Shown: positions 25,820-34,081 of the stretch, piece by piece
Layout: every line of letters starts with the position of its first letter
How positions within the stretch are numbered: the stretch's first letter is position 1
Origin: Bacillus sp. ISL-45
GTDB lineage: Bacteria > Bacillota > Bacilli > Bacillales > Cytobacillaceae
Assembly: GCF_018613195.1 (NCBI RefSeq)
Contig: NZ_JAGGQQ010000004.1
Coordinates: forward strand, 62,001 to 126,000
DNA length: 64,000 nt
Direction: 5' to 3'
Notes under the pieces: model-generated
What the model was told of the DNA's origin: nothing
Database searches by the model: none
What the model saw: the letters and a program-made list of their open reading frames with translations, nothing else
Made by a program: the position numbers and the translations under genes

Positions 25820-26341
25820 TTGATTCTTAGTTATTCCGATAAAAAACCGGTTGTAGATGAAACAGTATTCCAAGCGCCCGGCAGTTTCATCATCGGTGAT
25901 GTGAAAATCGGCAAAAATTCCAGCGTGTGGTTCAATGCAGTTTTACGCGGGGATGAAGACACAATCACTATAGGCGACAGCTGCAGCATCCAGGATAACG
26001 TCACGTGTCATCTTTATGAGGGTTCTCCTCTCGTTATTGAAAATGAGGTCACGGTCGGCCACAATGCCATCCTGCATGGGTGCACCATCAAGAAACGATG
26101 CATTATCGGAATGGGCTCAACCATCCTTGATGGAGCAGAAATTGGAGAAGAATGCATCATCGGTGCCAATACTTTGATACCTGCGGGTAAAAAAATACCG
26201 CCGCGGTCTCTCGTTGTAGGCGCACCGGGAAAAGTGGTGAGGGAAATCGGAGATAAGGATTTGGAGCTGATTCAACTATCGATTGATACATATGTTCAAA
26301 AGGGAAAGGAATATCGAGAAAGTTTAAAAAATATTACCTAA
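25820..26341 (+). CDS. Gamma-carbonic anhydrase-like hexapeptide protein (YtoA/PaaY-like)
   Basis: This 173-residue left-handed beta-helix protein shows hexapeptide repeats (GDVKIGKNSSVWFNAVLRGDE, DNVTCHLYEG, VTVGHNAILHGCTI) with His residues at the positions used for metal in the gamma-class. TTG 25820 follows AAGGGGGA at 6-base spacing and gives the length of Bacillus YtoA; the upstream ATG overlaps the ribosome-binding site. Members include PaaY thioesterases of phenylacetate clusters, but this gene is not in the paa operon. Function is uncertain. Confidence 0.85.
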   Translation: MILSYSDKKPVVDETVFQAPGSFIIGDVKIGKNSSVWFNAVLRGDEDTITIGDSCSIQDNVTCHLYEGSPLVIENEVTVGHNAILHGCTIKKRCIIGMGSTILDGAEIGEECIIGANTLIPAGKKIPPRSLVVGAPGKVVREIGDKDLELIQLSIDTYVQKGKEYRESLKNIT

Positions 26342-26345
26342 AGAC

Positions 26346-26377
26346 AAGAGCCAGGCAGATGCCTGGCTCTTTGTTTT
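26346..26377 (+). terminator. Terminator of YtoA-like gene
   Basis: The perfect stem AAGAGCCAGGCA / TGCCTGGCTCTT (26346-26357, 26360-26371) is followed by TTGTTTT. A short palindrome GACAAAATTTTTGTC at 26384-26398 may serve the convergent nitroreductase gene. Confidence 0.88.
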
Positions 26378-26400
26378 ATCAGGGACAAAATTTTTGTCTC

Positions 26401-27075
26401 TTACACCCATTTAACGATATCATCCAATGGTCTTCTGGTCTTTGGATTCGGTTCTTTTACACGATAACCAAACGCACACATGACGGATATTCCAAAGTGG
26501 CCATCATCAAGCAATCCCTCATCTGCAAGAAGTTTGTTCATCTTTTCAAAATTGAATCCTTCAATCGGACATGAATCAATACCAATTTGCGCAGCCGCTG
26601 TCATCATGTTGGCCAGGACGATATATGTTTGCCTGCACGCCCAATCAAACAGCGGGCGGTCTCCGTCAAGCAATTTAAAATCTGTTTTTTGGAATTCCTC
26701 AATTCGCTTGAGGTAATTTGCCATAAATTCCTCTGGCATTTTCTTCTTATTTCTAAAATGATCCTGCAGATAGTCAGAGTCATATTTTGTATCAACTTTT
26801 GTCCTCGCAAGGATAATCACAAAATGGCTTGCTTCCGGAAGCTTGCCAAACGCTCCCCAGGCGGTATTCTTAACTTTCTGGCGAAGTTCCTCACTCTGGA
26901 CGACAAGAAAGCGCCATGGTTCAAAACCAAATGAACTTGGAGATAACTGGCCTGTCTCCAAGATAAATCGGAAGTCTTCCTCTGGAATTTTTTTGCTTGG
27001 ATCAAATTCCTTTGTGGCATGCCTAAATTGGAAAGCGTCAAGAATCTCCTGCTTTAAAGTTTCTTTGTCTCGCAT
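26401..27075 (-). CDS. NAD(P)H nitroreductase family protein (YfkO-like)
   Basis: This 224-residue FMN oxidoreductase aligns by eye along its length with Bacillus YfkO: FRHATKEFDPSKKIPEEDF, LETGQLSPSSFGFEPWRF, SCPIEGFNFEKMNKLL and the end ...DDIVKWV. The family reduces nitro groups, quinones or flavins with NAD(P)H as a homodimer. ATG 27075 follows GGAAGGAGAG. It is a single gene convergent with the YtoA-like gene. The natural substrate is unknown. Confidence 0.87.
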   Translation of the reverse strand: MRDKETLKQEILDAFQFRHATKEFDPSKKIPEEDFRFILETGQLSPSSFGFEPWRFLVVQSEELRQKVKNTAWGAFGKLPEASHFVIILARTKVDTKYDSDYLQDHFRNKKKMPEEFMANYLKRIEEFQKTDFKLLDGDRPLFDWACRQTYIVLANMMTAAAQIGIDSCPIEGFNFEKMNKLLADEGLLDDGHFGISVMCAFGYRVKEPNPKTRRPLDDIVKWV

Positions 27076-27134
27076 ATGTATCTCTCCTTCCAGGTTATGT
27101 TTTTTTTAACTTATCACATTTCTTCAGTTAATGC

Positions 27135-28172
27135 CTACAAAAAAGGGTAAGCTTGAACAACTCGGCCTCTTCTCCCTTTAGTTGTGTCAGCCAGTGATAA
27201 GGAATTCAGGATTGCTTCTTCTGTTACTTCTGCTGCAGCCGTGAATAGCTCGTTCATCAATGGATGGTCATCCCTGACCTGGCTGCTTGATTGAATGACT
27301 TCATCTGAATTGTGCATCGTTTTATTGGCAGATGAAAAAGCAATCACAATATCTCCGCTTCCATGACTGTAATGACTGCCGGTCCGGCTCAGGCCGATTC
27401 CGCATCTCTTGGCCAGGCGCAATAACTGACGGTCACTTAACGGCGCATTTGTGGCAAGGACGATGATGATAGAACCGTCAGCCTTCTCGGATATCCCTGA
27501 TTTAATTGACTCAATCCCATATTTTCCTGCCAAGAACTCTTCTTTTTTGCCGAAATTGCTGAGCACCAGACAGCCAATCGTAAGAGGACCATCTGCTTCG
27601 ACAATTCTGGATGCTGTCCCTATGCCGCCTTTATGGCCAAAGCAAACCATTCCTTTTCCTGCCCCGATGGCACCTTCTTCAGCTGGACGTCCGGAACCAT
27701 TCTTAATCGCTTGTATGGCATGTTCAGGTTTTACCGGAAAAAGGCGAATTGAGTTTAAATAGCTGTCATTGCATTCTCCGACGACAATATTAATGGTACC
27801 CGTCGTCTCGCCAATCTCTTCATTTTCACCAAGCATGTACTCCAGGGTACCCTGGGTGACTGCAGGTACTGCAAATGTATTTGTCAGCATGATTGGAGAC
27901 TCGATCGTTCCAAGTTCATTCACCTGGACGAGACCTGTCGTCTTGCCAAAACCGTTAAGGACATAGCTCGCCGCAGTAACTTTCTCTTTGAACAAATTAC
28001 CGCCATGCGGCAGGATTGCCGTAACACCTGTACAGGCATACTCCTTACCTTTGTCATCCAGTGGATAATCCAACGTTACATGGCCGACCATTACACCAGG
28101 TACATCAGTTATACAGTTATTGGTCCCGGGGGACATCCTGCCAACTATAATCCCTCTTTCGTGTACTTTCAT
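27135..28172 (-). CDS. P1-family peptidase (DmpA/BapA-like aminopeptidase)
   Basis: This 345-residue Ntn-type hydrolase matches the L-aminopeptidase/D-esterase DmpA family. The start carries NNCITDVPGVMVGHVTL, the middle GFGKTTGLVQVNELG and FGHKGGIGTASRIVE. The self-cleavage site is probably Gly233-Ser234 in KADGSIIIVLATNAPL, which would release a beta chain with Ser as nucleophile. ATG 28172 follows AGGAGG at 4-6 bases; the longer ATG 28205 has no such site. Members cut N-terminal residues from peptides or beta-peptides. It stands alone and is divergent from the BCCT gene. Confidence 0.87.
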   Translation of the reverse strand: MKVHERGIIVGRMSPGTNNCITDVPGVMVGHVTLDYPLDDKGKEYACTGVTAILPHGGNLFKEKVTAASYVLNGFGKTTGLVQVNELGTIESPIMLTNTFAVPAVTQGTLEYMLGENEEIGETTGTINIVVGECNDSYLNSIRLFPVKPEHAIQAIKNGSGRPAEEGAIGAGKGMVCFGHKGGIGTASRIVEADGPLTIGCLVLSNFGKKEEFLAGKYGIESIKSGISEKADGSIIIVLATNAPLSDRQLLRLAKRCGIGLSRTGSHYSHGSGDIVIAFSSANKTMHNSDEVIQSSSQVRDDHPLMNELFTAAAEVTEEAILNSLSLADTTKGRRGRVVQAYPFL

Positions 28173-28363
28173 AGTTACCTCCTGCTTTACTACGGTATTC
28201 CCCACGATTATACCAAATTCTCATAGCAGCTTCTTTTCTCCGCTAATTCCTTAAAAGGTAATTTTCCTAATTCAGTAAATAAAACAGACCATGATTTCCC
28301 GTCGTTTGATAGGGTAGATATTTTATAGGGCTTTTTCTTGAAATTAGGATAAGGAGGGATATT

Positions 28364-29854
28364 ATTTCACAAAAAAAACAACCAGGGATCACATTATATA
28401 TATCTGCAGCTTTTGTACTGGGCTTTGTTTTATGGGGAGGAATAGCTCCAGAAAATCTTAACGCCAGTGCCAATAAAGCGCTGAATTGGACAATCAGCTA
28501 TTTCAGCTGGTTTTACATGGCTGCAACTACTTTTTTTGTCTTTTTCATGCTGTATCTTGCGTTCAGTCCTTATCGGAATATTAAACTGGGCAAAGATGAG
28601 GATGAGCCTAAGTATTCTTACTTTACATGGCTCGGCCTATTATTTGCCGGGGGAATGGGAGTAGGACTAGTGTTTTGGGGTGTGGCAGAGCCCCTTCAGC
28701 ATTACGCCGACCCGGCACCTGGGGTTGAAGCAGGGACCACCGAAGCAACTGAATCAGCACTGAAATACAGTGTATTCCACTGGGGACTCCAGCCCTGGGC
28801 TGGTTATGGGCTCGTTGGATTGACAATTGCTTATTTCAAATTCCGCAGAAATAAAGCAAGCCTGATCAGTCATGCGTTTTACCCGCTGCTGGGCGAAAAA
28901 GTAAATGGCTTTTTAGGAAAATCCATTAATATCGTATCCATCATCGCTACTGCCATTGGAGTAGCGACTACTTTTGGTCTCAGTGCCATGCAGGTATCCG
29001 GAGGATTGGGCAAGGTTTTTGGATTTCCGAACAGTTCCATGACCCAATTGATTGTCATCGCTGTCGTTACCGTTCTCTTCATGATTTCGGCCCTTTCCGG
29101 AGTTAATAAAGGGATTCGAATATTAAGCAATATCAACCTCGGAATCGCCAGCCTATTATTCCTGTTTGTGTTGTTCGCTGGACCTACTATCTTTTTGCTT
29201 GAGAGTGCCATTACCTCATTTGGCAGCTATATAGGGAACTATTTTCAGCTCAGCCTCGGACTCAGTCCTTTTAAAGACTCATCATGGAGAGGGGATTGGA
29301 CCATTTTTTATTGGGCTTGGGGAATTTCTTGGGCACCATTTGTAGGCACGTTCATTGCCAGAGTGTCCAGAGGGCGAACAATCCGTGAATTCGTGCTCGG
29401 AGTCTTGTTTGTTCCTGCATTGATGGGCGGCCTGTGGTTTATTGTGTTTGGGGGTACAGCTCTTCACATGCAAATATACGAGGGACTGGAACTTGTCAAG
29501 CCGGCAAAAGAAAACGTAGAAACGGCCCTTTTTATCATGCTTGAAAATCTACCGTTCGGGAAGGTTCTAAGCATTACCGGGCTGTTGCTCATCACTATCT
29601 TTTTTATTACATCTGCAGACTCTGCCACCTATGTGCTAAGTATATTGTCATCACGAGGAACTCTTAACCCCAAGAAATATGTCAAATTAATTTGGGGTTT
29701 TATCATTTCCGGCACAGCATCCGTGCTATTAATCAGCGGAGGATTAAAATCCCTGCAGGCAGCTTCCATTACTACTGCCCTCCCTTTCGCCCTTCTAATT
29801 GTACTCATGTGCATCTCAGTTATTAAAGGGCTTAGAGAAGACAAATCCAATTAA
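28364..29854 (+). CDS. BCCT-family transporter with apparent ATT start
   Basis: This ~496-residue betaine/carnitine/choline-type transporter has about 12 hydrophobic helices and the family signature GDWTIFYWAWGISWAPF, plus GGMGVGLVFWGVAEPL. The frame is open back to a stop at 28312 but has no ATG, GTG or TTG until ATG 28517, which would remove the whole first helix (ITLYISAAFVLGFVLWGG). A strong AGGAGGG (28352-28358) lies 5 bases before ATT 28364, the likely start. It may be a true AUU start or a mutated start. The substrate is probably a quaternary amine osmolyte, uncertain. Confidence 0.85.
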   Translation: MSQKKQPGITLYISAAFVLGFVLWGGIAPENLNASANKALNWTISYFSWFYMAATTFFVFFMLYLAFSPYRNIKLGKDEDEPKYSYFTWLGLLFAGGMGVGLVFWGVAEPLQHYADPAPGVEAGTTEATESALKYSVFHWGLQPWAGYGLVGLTIAYFKFRRNKASLISHAFYPLLGEKVNGFLGKSINIVSIIATAIGVATTFGLSAMQVSGGLGKVFGFPNSSMTQLIVIAVVTVLFMISALSGVNKGIRILSNINLGIASLLFLFVLFAGPTIFLLESAITSFGSYIGNYFQLSLGLSPFKDSSWRGDWTIFYWAWGISWAPFVGTFIARVSRGRTIREFVLGVLFVPALMGGLWFIVFGGTALHMQIYEGLELVKPAKENVETALFIMLENLPFGKVLSITGLLLITIFFITSADSATYVLSILSSRGTLNPKKYVKLIWGFIISGTASVLLISGGLKSLQAASITTALPFALLIVLMCISVIKGLREDKSN

Positions 29855-29859
29855 AAAAT

Positions 29860-29892
29860 AGCTGGCACAGGTTCTGCCCCTGGCCAGCTTTT
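29860..29892. terminator. Terminator between BCCT and paaX
   Basis: AGCTGGC...GCCAGCT (29860-29866, 29883-29889) followed by TTTTA ends the BCCT transcript. An inner CAGG/CCTG extends the stem imperfectly. Confidence 0.7.
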
Positions 29893-29910
29893 ACATATTC
29901 ATAGACATTA

Positions 29911-30786
29911 TCATTCAAGAATATACGGGTGGTCCATAACATTATAGTCTACATCTTTATGCTTGATCTCGTTTCCTTCTTTGAAGACAGACTCAAAGAA
30001 GCGGGATGCGGGTTCTGCAAGTTCTTTGTAGTATTCACTGAACAATGCGGCGGCGTGGCTTCCCAGCCATTTTTCCGGCAAAAGCTCCTCAGGAAGACCC
30101 GGATCAAAGAAGAGGAACTTCCTGTATTCATGTACCAGCTTTGTGCGCTCCACAAAGCATTCAGCATCAGACATGCTGCCTTTTTGGATCTTATTTTTAT
30201 CGATGATGTATTTCTGGCTATACTCACTTATGAAATCCTGGTATTTGGCGTTGATTTCCTGCAGGTCCCAGCTCTTTTGAACGAGGCGTTGATTTTCATG
30301 CGGACCTTTATACTCAGCCACAAAGAAATCGACATATTGTTCGATTTCGTATTTCTCGATCAGGTCCCTGACTTGTCTCTCGAGATTATTGGCGGAAATC
30401 CAGAAGCTGTTCGACATTGATCCAAAGCCGCTCCATATCAGTTCCTTGCGCAATTCGTCGCGAACATTGCGGATTTCCTCAGGAATCGTGTACATGAGGA
30501 TTCTCCATTTTCCGTCCCATTCCTCAGGCTTTAATTTAAAGATACGCTTACCTGCCTCATCTATTCTCTTTTGGCCTCGCGGTGTCAGGGAGTAATAGCT
30601 CTTATTGCCAATTTTCTCCGCCTGAACCCAGCCCTGCTTGTTCATGCGTGAAATAGCCGCTCTCACCGACTGGTCATTATGGCCAAATTCATTCAGCAGC
30701 CGAATCAGGCTGCCAATCCAAATCTTGCTCCCATAATGGGAGATATAGTCACCGTATAAGGTAAAAATCATTGATCTTGTATTCAA
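29911..30786 (-). CDS. paaX: PaaX-family transcriptional regulator
   Basis: This 291-residue regulator has the N-terminal winged helix (SMIFTLYGDYISHYGSKIW, VRAAISRMNKQGW, SYYSLTPRGQKRI) and the C-terminal domain of PaaX (EEWDGKWRILMYTIPEE; LLPEKWLGS), the phenylacetyl-CoA-responsive repressor of phenylacetate genes. The start is TTG 30786, giving the conserved NTRSMIFTLYGDYI opening; a GAGGATGA site lies upstream. Longer forms reading further upstream would translate repeat DNA. It lies downstream of the paa operon but behind a terminator and its own promoter. Confidence 0.9.
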   Translation of the reverse strand: MNTRSMIFTLYGDYISHYGSKIWIGSLIRLLNEFGHNDQSVRAAISRMNKQGWVQAEKIGNKSYYSLTPRGQKRIDEAGKRIFKLKPEEWDGKWRILMYTIPEEIRNVRDELRKELIWSGFGSMSNSFWISANNLERQVRDLIEKYEIEQYVDFFVAEYKGPHENQRLVQKSWDLQEINAKYQDFISEYSQKYIIDKNKIQKGSMSDAECFVERTKLVHEYRKFLFFDPGLPEELLPEKWLGSHAAALFSEYYKELAEPASRFFESVFKEGNEIKHKDVDYNVMDHPYILE

Positions 30787-30814
30787 GCTTATGTCATCCT
30801 CATCCGTTTTTGAT

Positions 30815-30867
30815 ATACGTAATAAAACCGTTATAGAATATTTTACAGTATTATCATTATTTTGCAA
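30815..30867 (-). promoter_or_regulatory. Promoter of paaX with shared operator
   Basis: TTGCAA (30867-30862) and TAAAAT (30845-30840) are 16 bases apart on the minus strand. The operator TAACG-N8-ACGTAT (30815-30833) follows the -10 and would cover the transcription start, which suggests autorepression. Confidence 0.6.
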
Positions 30868-30964
30868 AAACTTTTTCTCATAGATAATTGGTAAGCGCCT
30901 TGCCCCCCAAAAAAACAGGCGGCGGAGTGCAGACCTGTGAAGTCGCTCTTTGACTTGAATGGAA

Positions 30965-31118
30965 TGCCCCGTTTTTTTACGGTTCACCACCAAACCGAGA
31001 ACTTTTACTCTCTTTATGTGCCCCGTTTCTTTAGTCCATCCCCAAACCGGGAACATACCCTCTCTTTATGTGCCCCGTTTCTACGGTTCACCACCAAACC
31101 GGGAATTTTCCCTTTATA
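30965..31118 (+). repeat. ~53-bp tandem repeat, three units
   Basis: Units starting TGCCCCGTTT begin at 30965, 31019 and 31071 and share ACGGTTCACCACCAAACC or a close form and a CTCTTTATG tail. They lie between the paaX promoter and the paa operon terminator. Confidence 0.8.
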
Positions 31119-31123
31119 TTGCG

Positions 31124-31151
31124 AAAAAACCATAGGGATTTCTCCCTATGG
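31124..31151 (-). terminator. Terminator of the paa operon
   Basis: CCATAGGGA / TCCCTATGG (31130-31138, 31143-31151) is followed on the minus strand by GTTTTTTCGC, just beyond the last operon gene. Confidence 0.88.
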
Positions 31152-31153
31152 AT

Positions 31154-31930
31154 TTATTGTGCTGTAAAAACAGGCTTGCGTTTTTCACTGAAGGCATTCA
31201 ATGCTTCCACACGATCCTTTGTTGGAATGGTTACTTCATAAGCTTTGGATTCGATTGCCAGTCCTGTCTGCAGGTCGGTGCTGCTTCCATGCTGGATGGC
31301 ATATTTCGCCTGTCTCACTGCAATTGGAGCATTTTGCAGGATTTCCTCGGCCAAGTCTTTCGAGGCAGCCATGACATTTTCCTTCGATTCTACGGCTGTC
31401 AGAATGCCTAGTTCATAAGCCGTCTCCGCTGATATTTTTCTCGCTGTTAAAATCAATTCCTTCGCCTTCATCTCTCCGATCAGCCTTGAAAGACGCTGTG
31501 TGCCGCCTGCACCCGGAATAATGCCCCAGCTAACCTCGGTCATCCCCATTAACGCATTTTCCGAGGCAATTTTAAAGTCACAGGCAAGCATCAGTTCGAA
31601 ACCTCCGCCAAAAGCAAAGCCGTTCACAGCTGCAATCGTTGGCTGCGGAAGCTCTGCGATCGCGCTGAAGACATCACGAATCTTTTTCACATTCCGGCGA
31701 ACTTCTGCCTCTGTAAGGTGCTTCCTTTCCTTCAAATCTGCACCTGCACTGAATGCTTTTTCTCCAGCACCGGTGAAGATCACAACCCGTACATCCGTAT
31801 CCGTATGAAGTTTATCTGTCAGGTCCCCGAGTTCGGTTAATGTTTCATAATTAAAGCAGTTCAACGAATCTGGCCGGTCTATCGTCACATATGCAATATG
31901 CTGCTCTTTCTGGTATTTGATGTTGTTCAT
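31154..31930 (-). CDS. Enoyl-CoA hydratase/isomerase
   Basis: This 258-residue crotonase-fold enzyme keeps both catalytic glutamates of hydratases ([30 protein letters not shown]) and the oxyanion-hole stretch [10 protein letters not shown]. It is the last gene of the paa operon; its start directly follows the thiolase stop (TAA-ATG). It may hydrate a downstream C8 or C6 enoyl-CoA, or act in general beta-oxidation. Two further crotonases occur in this operon, so its particular step is unassigned. Confidence 0.87.
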   Translation of the reverse strand: MNNIKYQKEQHIAYVTIDRPDSLNCFNYETLTELGDLTDKLHTDTDVRVVIFTGAGEKAFSAGADLKERKHLTEAEVRRNVKKIRDVFSAIAELPQPTIAAVNGFAFGGGFELMLACDFKIASENALMGMTEVSWGIIPGAGGTQRLSRLIGEMKAKELILTARKISAETAYELGILTAVESKENVMAASKDLAEEILQNAPIAVRQAKYAIQHGSSTDLQTGLAIESKAYEVTIPTKDRVEALNAFSEKRKPVFTAQ

Positions 31931-33145
31931 TTATCTCTCTCCTATATTCTCGATAATCATGGCGATTCCCTGGCCGACACCTACACACATGGTCGCAAGT
32001 CCATACCTGGAATCCCGCTTTTTCATTTCATATAAAAGGGTTGTCAAAATACGTGCGCCGCTTGCACCAAGCGGATGGCCGAACGCTATTGCCCCGCCAT
32101 TTACATTCACCTTAGACTGATCAAGTCCCAGCTCCTGGATGCATCCGATTGACTGGGCCGCGAACGCCTCGTTTAACTCAATCAAGTCCATATCTCCAAC
32201 GGACAGATTTGCACGCTTAAGAGCCTTTTGAACTGCATAAACAGGACCCATGCCCATGATGGAAGGCTCCAATCCCGCTGTTGCTGACACAATATATTTT
32301 GCCAGCGGCTTCAAACCAAGTTCCTCTGCTTTTTCTCGGCTCATCAGCAGCAATGCCGATGCACCGTCATTCACTCCAGACGCATTTCCTGCTGTCACAG
32401 TCCCGTCCTTGAATAAAGGCCTCAGCTTTGCCAGTTTTTCAACCGTCGTTCCAGGCCGTGGATGTTCGTCACGGTCAATGACAGTTTTGTTCCCCTTTTT
32501 ATCTTCGTAAACAACAGGAATAATTTCATTTTCAAAACGCCCTGCCTCCACCGCTTTTTGTGCGCGAAGCTGGCTTTCTGCAGCGAATTCGTCCTGTGCC
32601 TCCCTTGAAATGCCATATTTTTTCGCCACGTTTTCTGCTGTCTCCGGCATGCTGTCCGTTCCGTACATTTCCTTCAGCTTGTTGTTCACGAAACGCCATC
32701 CGATTGTCGTATCGAACATCTCCATATTGCCGCGCGGGAATTCTTTTTCCGGCTTTGCCATCACGAATGGCGCCCTTGTCATGCTTTCCGTTCCGCCAGC
32801 GATGAAAATGTCTCCTTCACCGGCCAAAATCGCTCTGGCCGCATAGTTGACCGCATCCAGGCCTGAACCGCATAATCGGTTAATGGTTGTCCCGGCAACC
32901 TCGACAGGCAGTCCAGCCAACAACCCTGACATCCTTGCAACGTTTCGATTATCTTCGCCTGCCTGGTTCGCATTCCCCAAAACTACTTCTTCAATTTCAA
33001 CTGCAGGTACGTCTGGATTACGATCGATCAACGCCTTAATGACCATTGCCCCTAAATCATCCGGACGGATATGCCGGAGACTTCCGTTGTATCTTCCGAT
33101 CGGCGTCCTTACTGCATCAACTATCACAACTTCTCTCATCGCCAT
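31931..33145 (-). CDS. paaJ: Thiolase, 3-oxoadipyl-CoA type
   Basis: This 404-residue thiolase has the acylated cysteine in [11 protein letters not shown], the His in [17 protein letters not shown] and the second Cys in [10 protein letters not shown]. It resembles PaaJ/PcaF-type 3-oxoadipyl-CoA thiolases, which split 3-oxoadipyl-CoA to acetyl-CoA and succinyl-CoA and also act on the C8 intermediate. A conserved segment reads [10 protein letters not shown]. It lies 5 bases after the hydroxyacyl-CoA dehydrogenase gene. The paaJ name rests on operon context plus similarity. Confidence 0.86.
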   Translation of the reverse strand: MAMREVVIVDAVRTPIGRYNGSLRHIRPDDLGAMVIKALIDRNPDVPAVEIEEVVLGNANQAGEDNRNVARMSGLLAGLPVEVAGTTINRLCGSGLDAVNYAARAILAGEGDIFIAGGTESMTRAPFVMAKPEKEFPRGNMEMFDTTIGWRFVNNKLKEMYGTDSMPETAENVAKKYGISREAQDEFAAESQLRAQKAVEAGRFENEIIPVVYEDKKGNKTVIDRDEHPRPGTTVEKLAKLRPLFKDGTVTAGNASGVNDGASALLLMSREKAEELGLKPLAKYIVSATAGLEPSIMGMGPVYAVQKALKRANLSVGDMDLIELNEAFAAQSIGCIQELGLDQSKVNVNGGAIAFGHPLGASGARILTTLLYEMKKRDSRYGLATMCVGVGQGIAMIIENIGER

Positions 33146-33150
33146 CCTCC

Positions 33151-34014
33151 TTACTTCGTCGTCAAAGATTCTTGATAGTCATACACACCACGTCCCGTTT
33201 TCCTGCCAAGACGGCCGGCTTTTACGTATTGCTCAAGCAATGGTGCCGGGCGGTATTTTTCACCGAGCTTCTCATGAAGGTATTTCAAATTGTTCAGGCG
33301 TGTATCCAGCCCAACAAGATCACCCAACTCGAATGGTCCCATCGGATAATTCAGCCCCAGCTTAATCGCCTTATCGATATCCTCCGGGCTGCCCAATCCT
33401 TCCTGCAGCATGTAAAAGGCTTCATTGCCAACTAGTGCGCTGATCCGGCTGGTCACGAAACCAGGGAATTCGTTGACGATGACAGTTTCTTTGCCCATCT
33501 GGATTGCCGCCTTCTGGATTGCTTCAGCTGTTTCATTGCTCGTTTCCAGACCCCGGATAATTTCTACAAGCGGCATTTTGTGGACCGGATTGAAGAAATG
33601 CATCGCAATGACCTTCTCAGGACGCTTGGTAAAAGAGGCAATTTCCGTTGGGCTCATTGTCGATGTATTGGACGCAAACAGGCAATGTTCAGGTGCATGC
33701 TGGTCAATCACTTCGAAAATCGTTTTCTTGATATCTATTTTTTCAGGCACGGCTTCGATGACCAGGTCAGCGTCCCTCACATTATCAGCGAGGAAATTCG
33801 AATATTTAAGTCTTGCTTTCGCCGACTCTGCGTCTTCTAGCTCGATTTTCCCTCTGGCAATCCCCTTATCAAAAATGCTGTTGATTTCCTGTTCGGCGTT
33901 AAGAAGCTGTTTTTCATCAACATCAATAAGGACAGTATCAAAACCGCCCAGGCTGCTGACATATGCAATTCCTCTCCCCATGACACCCGAACCGATTACG
34001 ACGAGTTTCTTCAT
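33151..34014 (-). CDS. paaH: 3-hydroxyacyl-CoA dehydrogenase
   Basis: This 287-residue enzyme has the N-terminal Rossmann motif VIGSGVMGRGIAYVSSLGG, catalytic region HFFNPVHKMPLVEIIRG and the C-terminal helical domain with YPMGPFELGDLVGLD. The compact length is that of 3-hydroxybutyryl-CoA dehydrogenases; Escherichia coli PaaH is longer. ATG 34014 follows AGGAGG. Here it most likely oxidises 3-hydroxyadipyl-CoA to 3-oxoadipyl-CoA. Confidence 0.87.
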   Translation of the reverse strand: MKKLVVIGSGVMGRGIAYVSSLGGFDTVLIDVDEKQLLNAEQEINSIFDKGIARGKIELEDAESAKARLKYSNFLADNVRDADLVIEAVPEKIDIKKTIFEVIDQHAPEHCLFASNTSTMSPTEIASFTKRPEKVIAMHFFNPVHKMPLVEIIRGLETSNETAEAIQKAAIQMGKETVIVNEFPGFVTSRISALVGNEAFYMLQEGLGSPEDIDKAIKLGLNYPMGPFELGDLVGLDTRLNNLKYLHEKLGEKYRPAPLLEQYVKAGRLGRKTGRGVYDYQESLTTK

Positions 34015-34081
34015 TATATATTCCTCCTGTTCACAGAAACTGAAAGGCGAGCACCCGGATCGTAGAGTGCTCGCCTCATGA

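Noticed and set aside
28517-28519. ATG 28517 as start of the BCCT gene
   Set aside because: It has no ribosome-binding site and would delete the first membrane helix, which is encoded in the same frame upstream.
29911-31056. 381-residue form of PaaX
   Set aside because: The extra N-terminal part translates promoter and tandem-repeat DNA; the TTG at 30786 gives the family N-terminus.
30965-31118. Possible CRISPR array
   Set aside because: Units are contiguous imperfect repeats without unique spacers, and no cas gene is in the window. The same holds for the arrays at 10603 and 54611.
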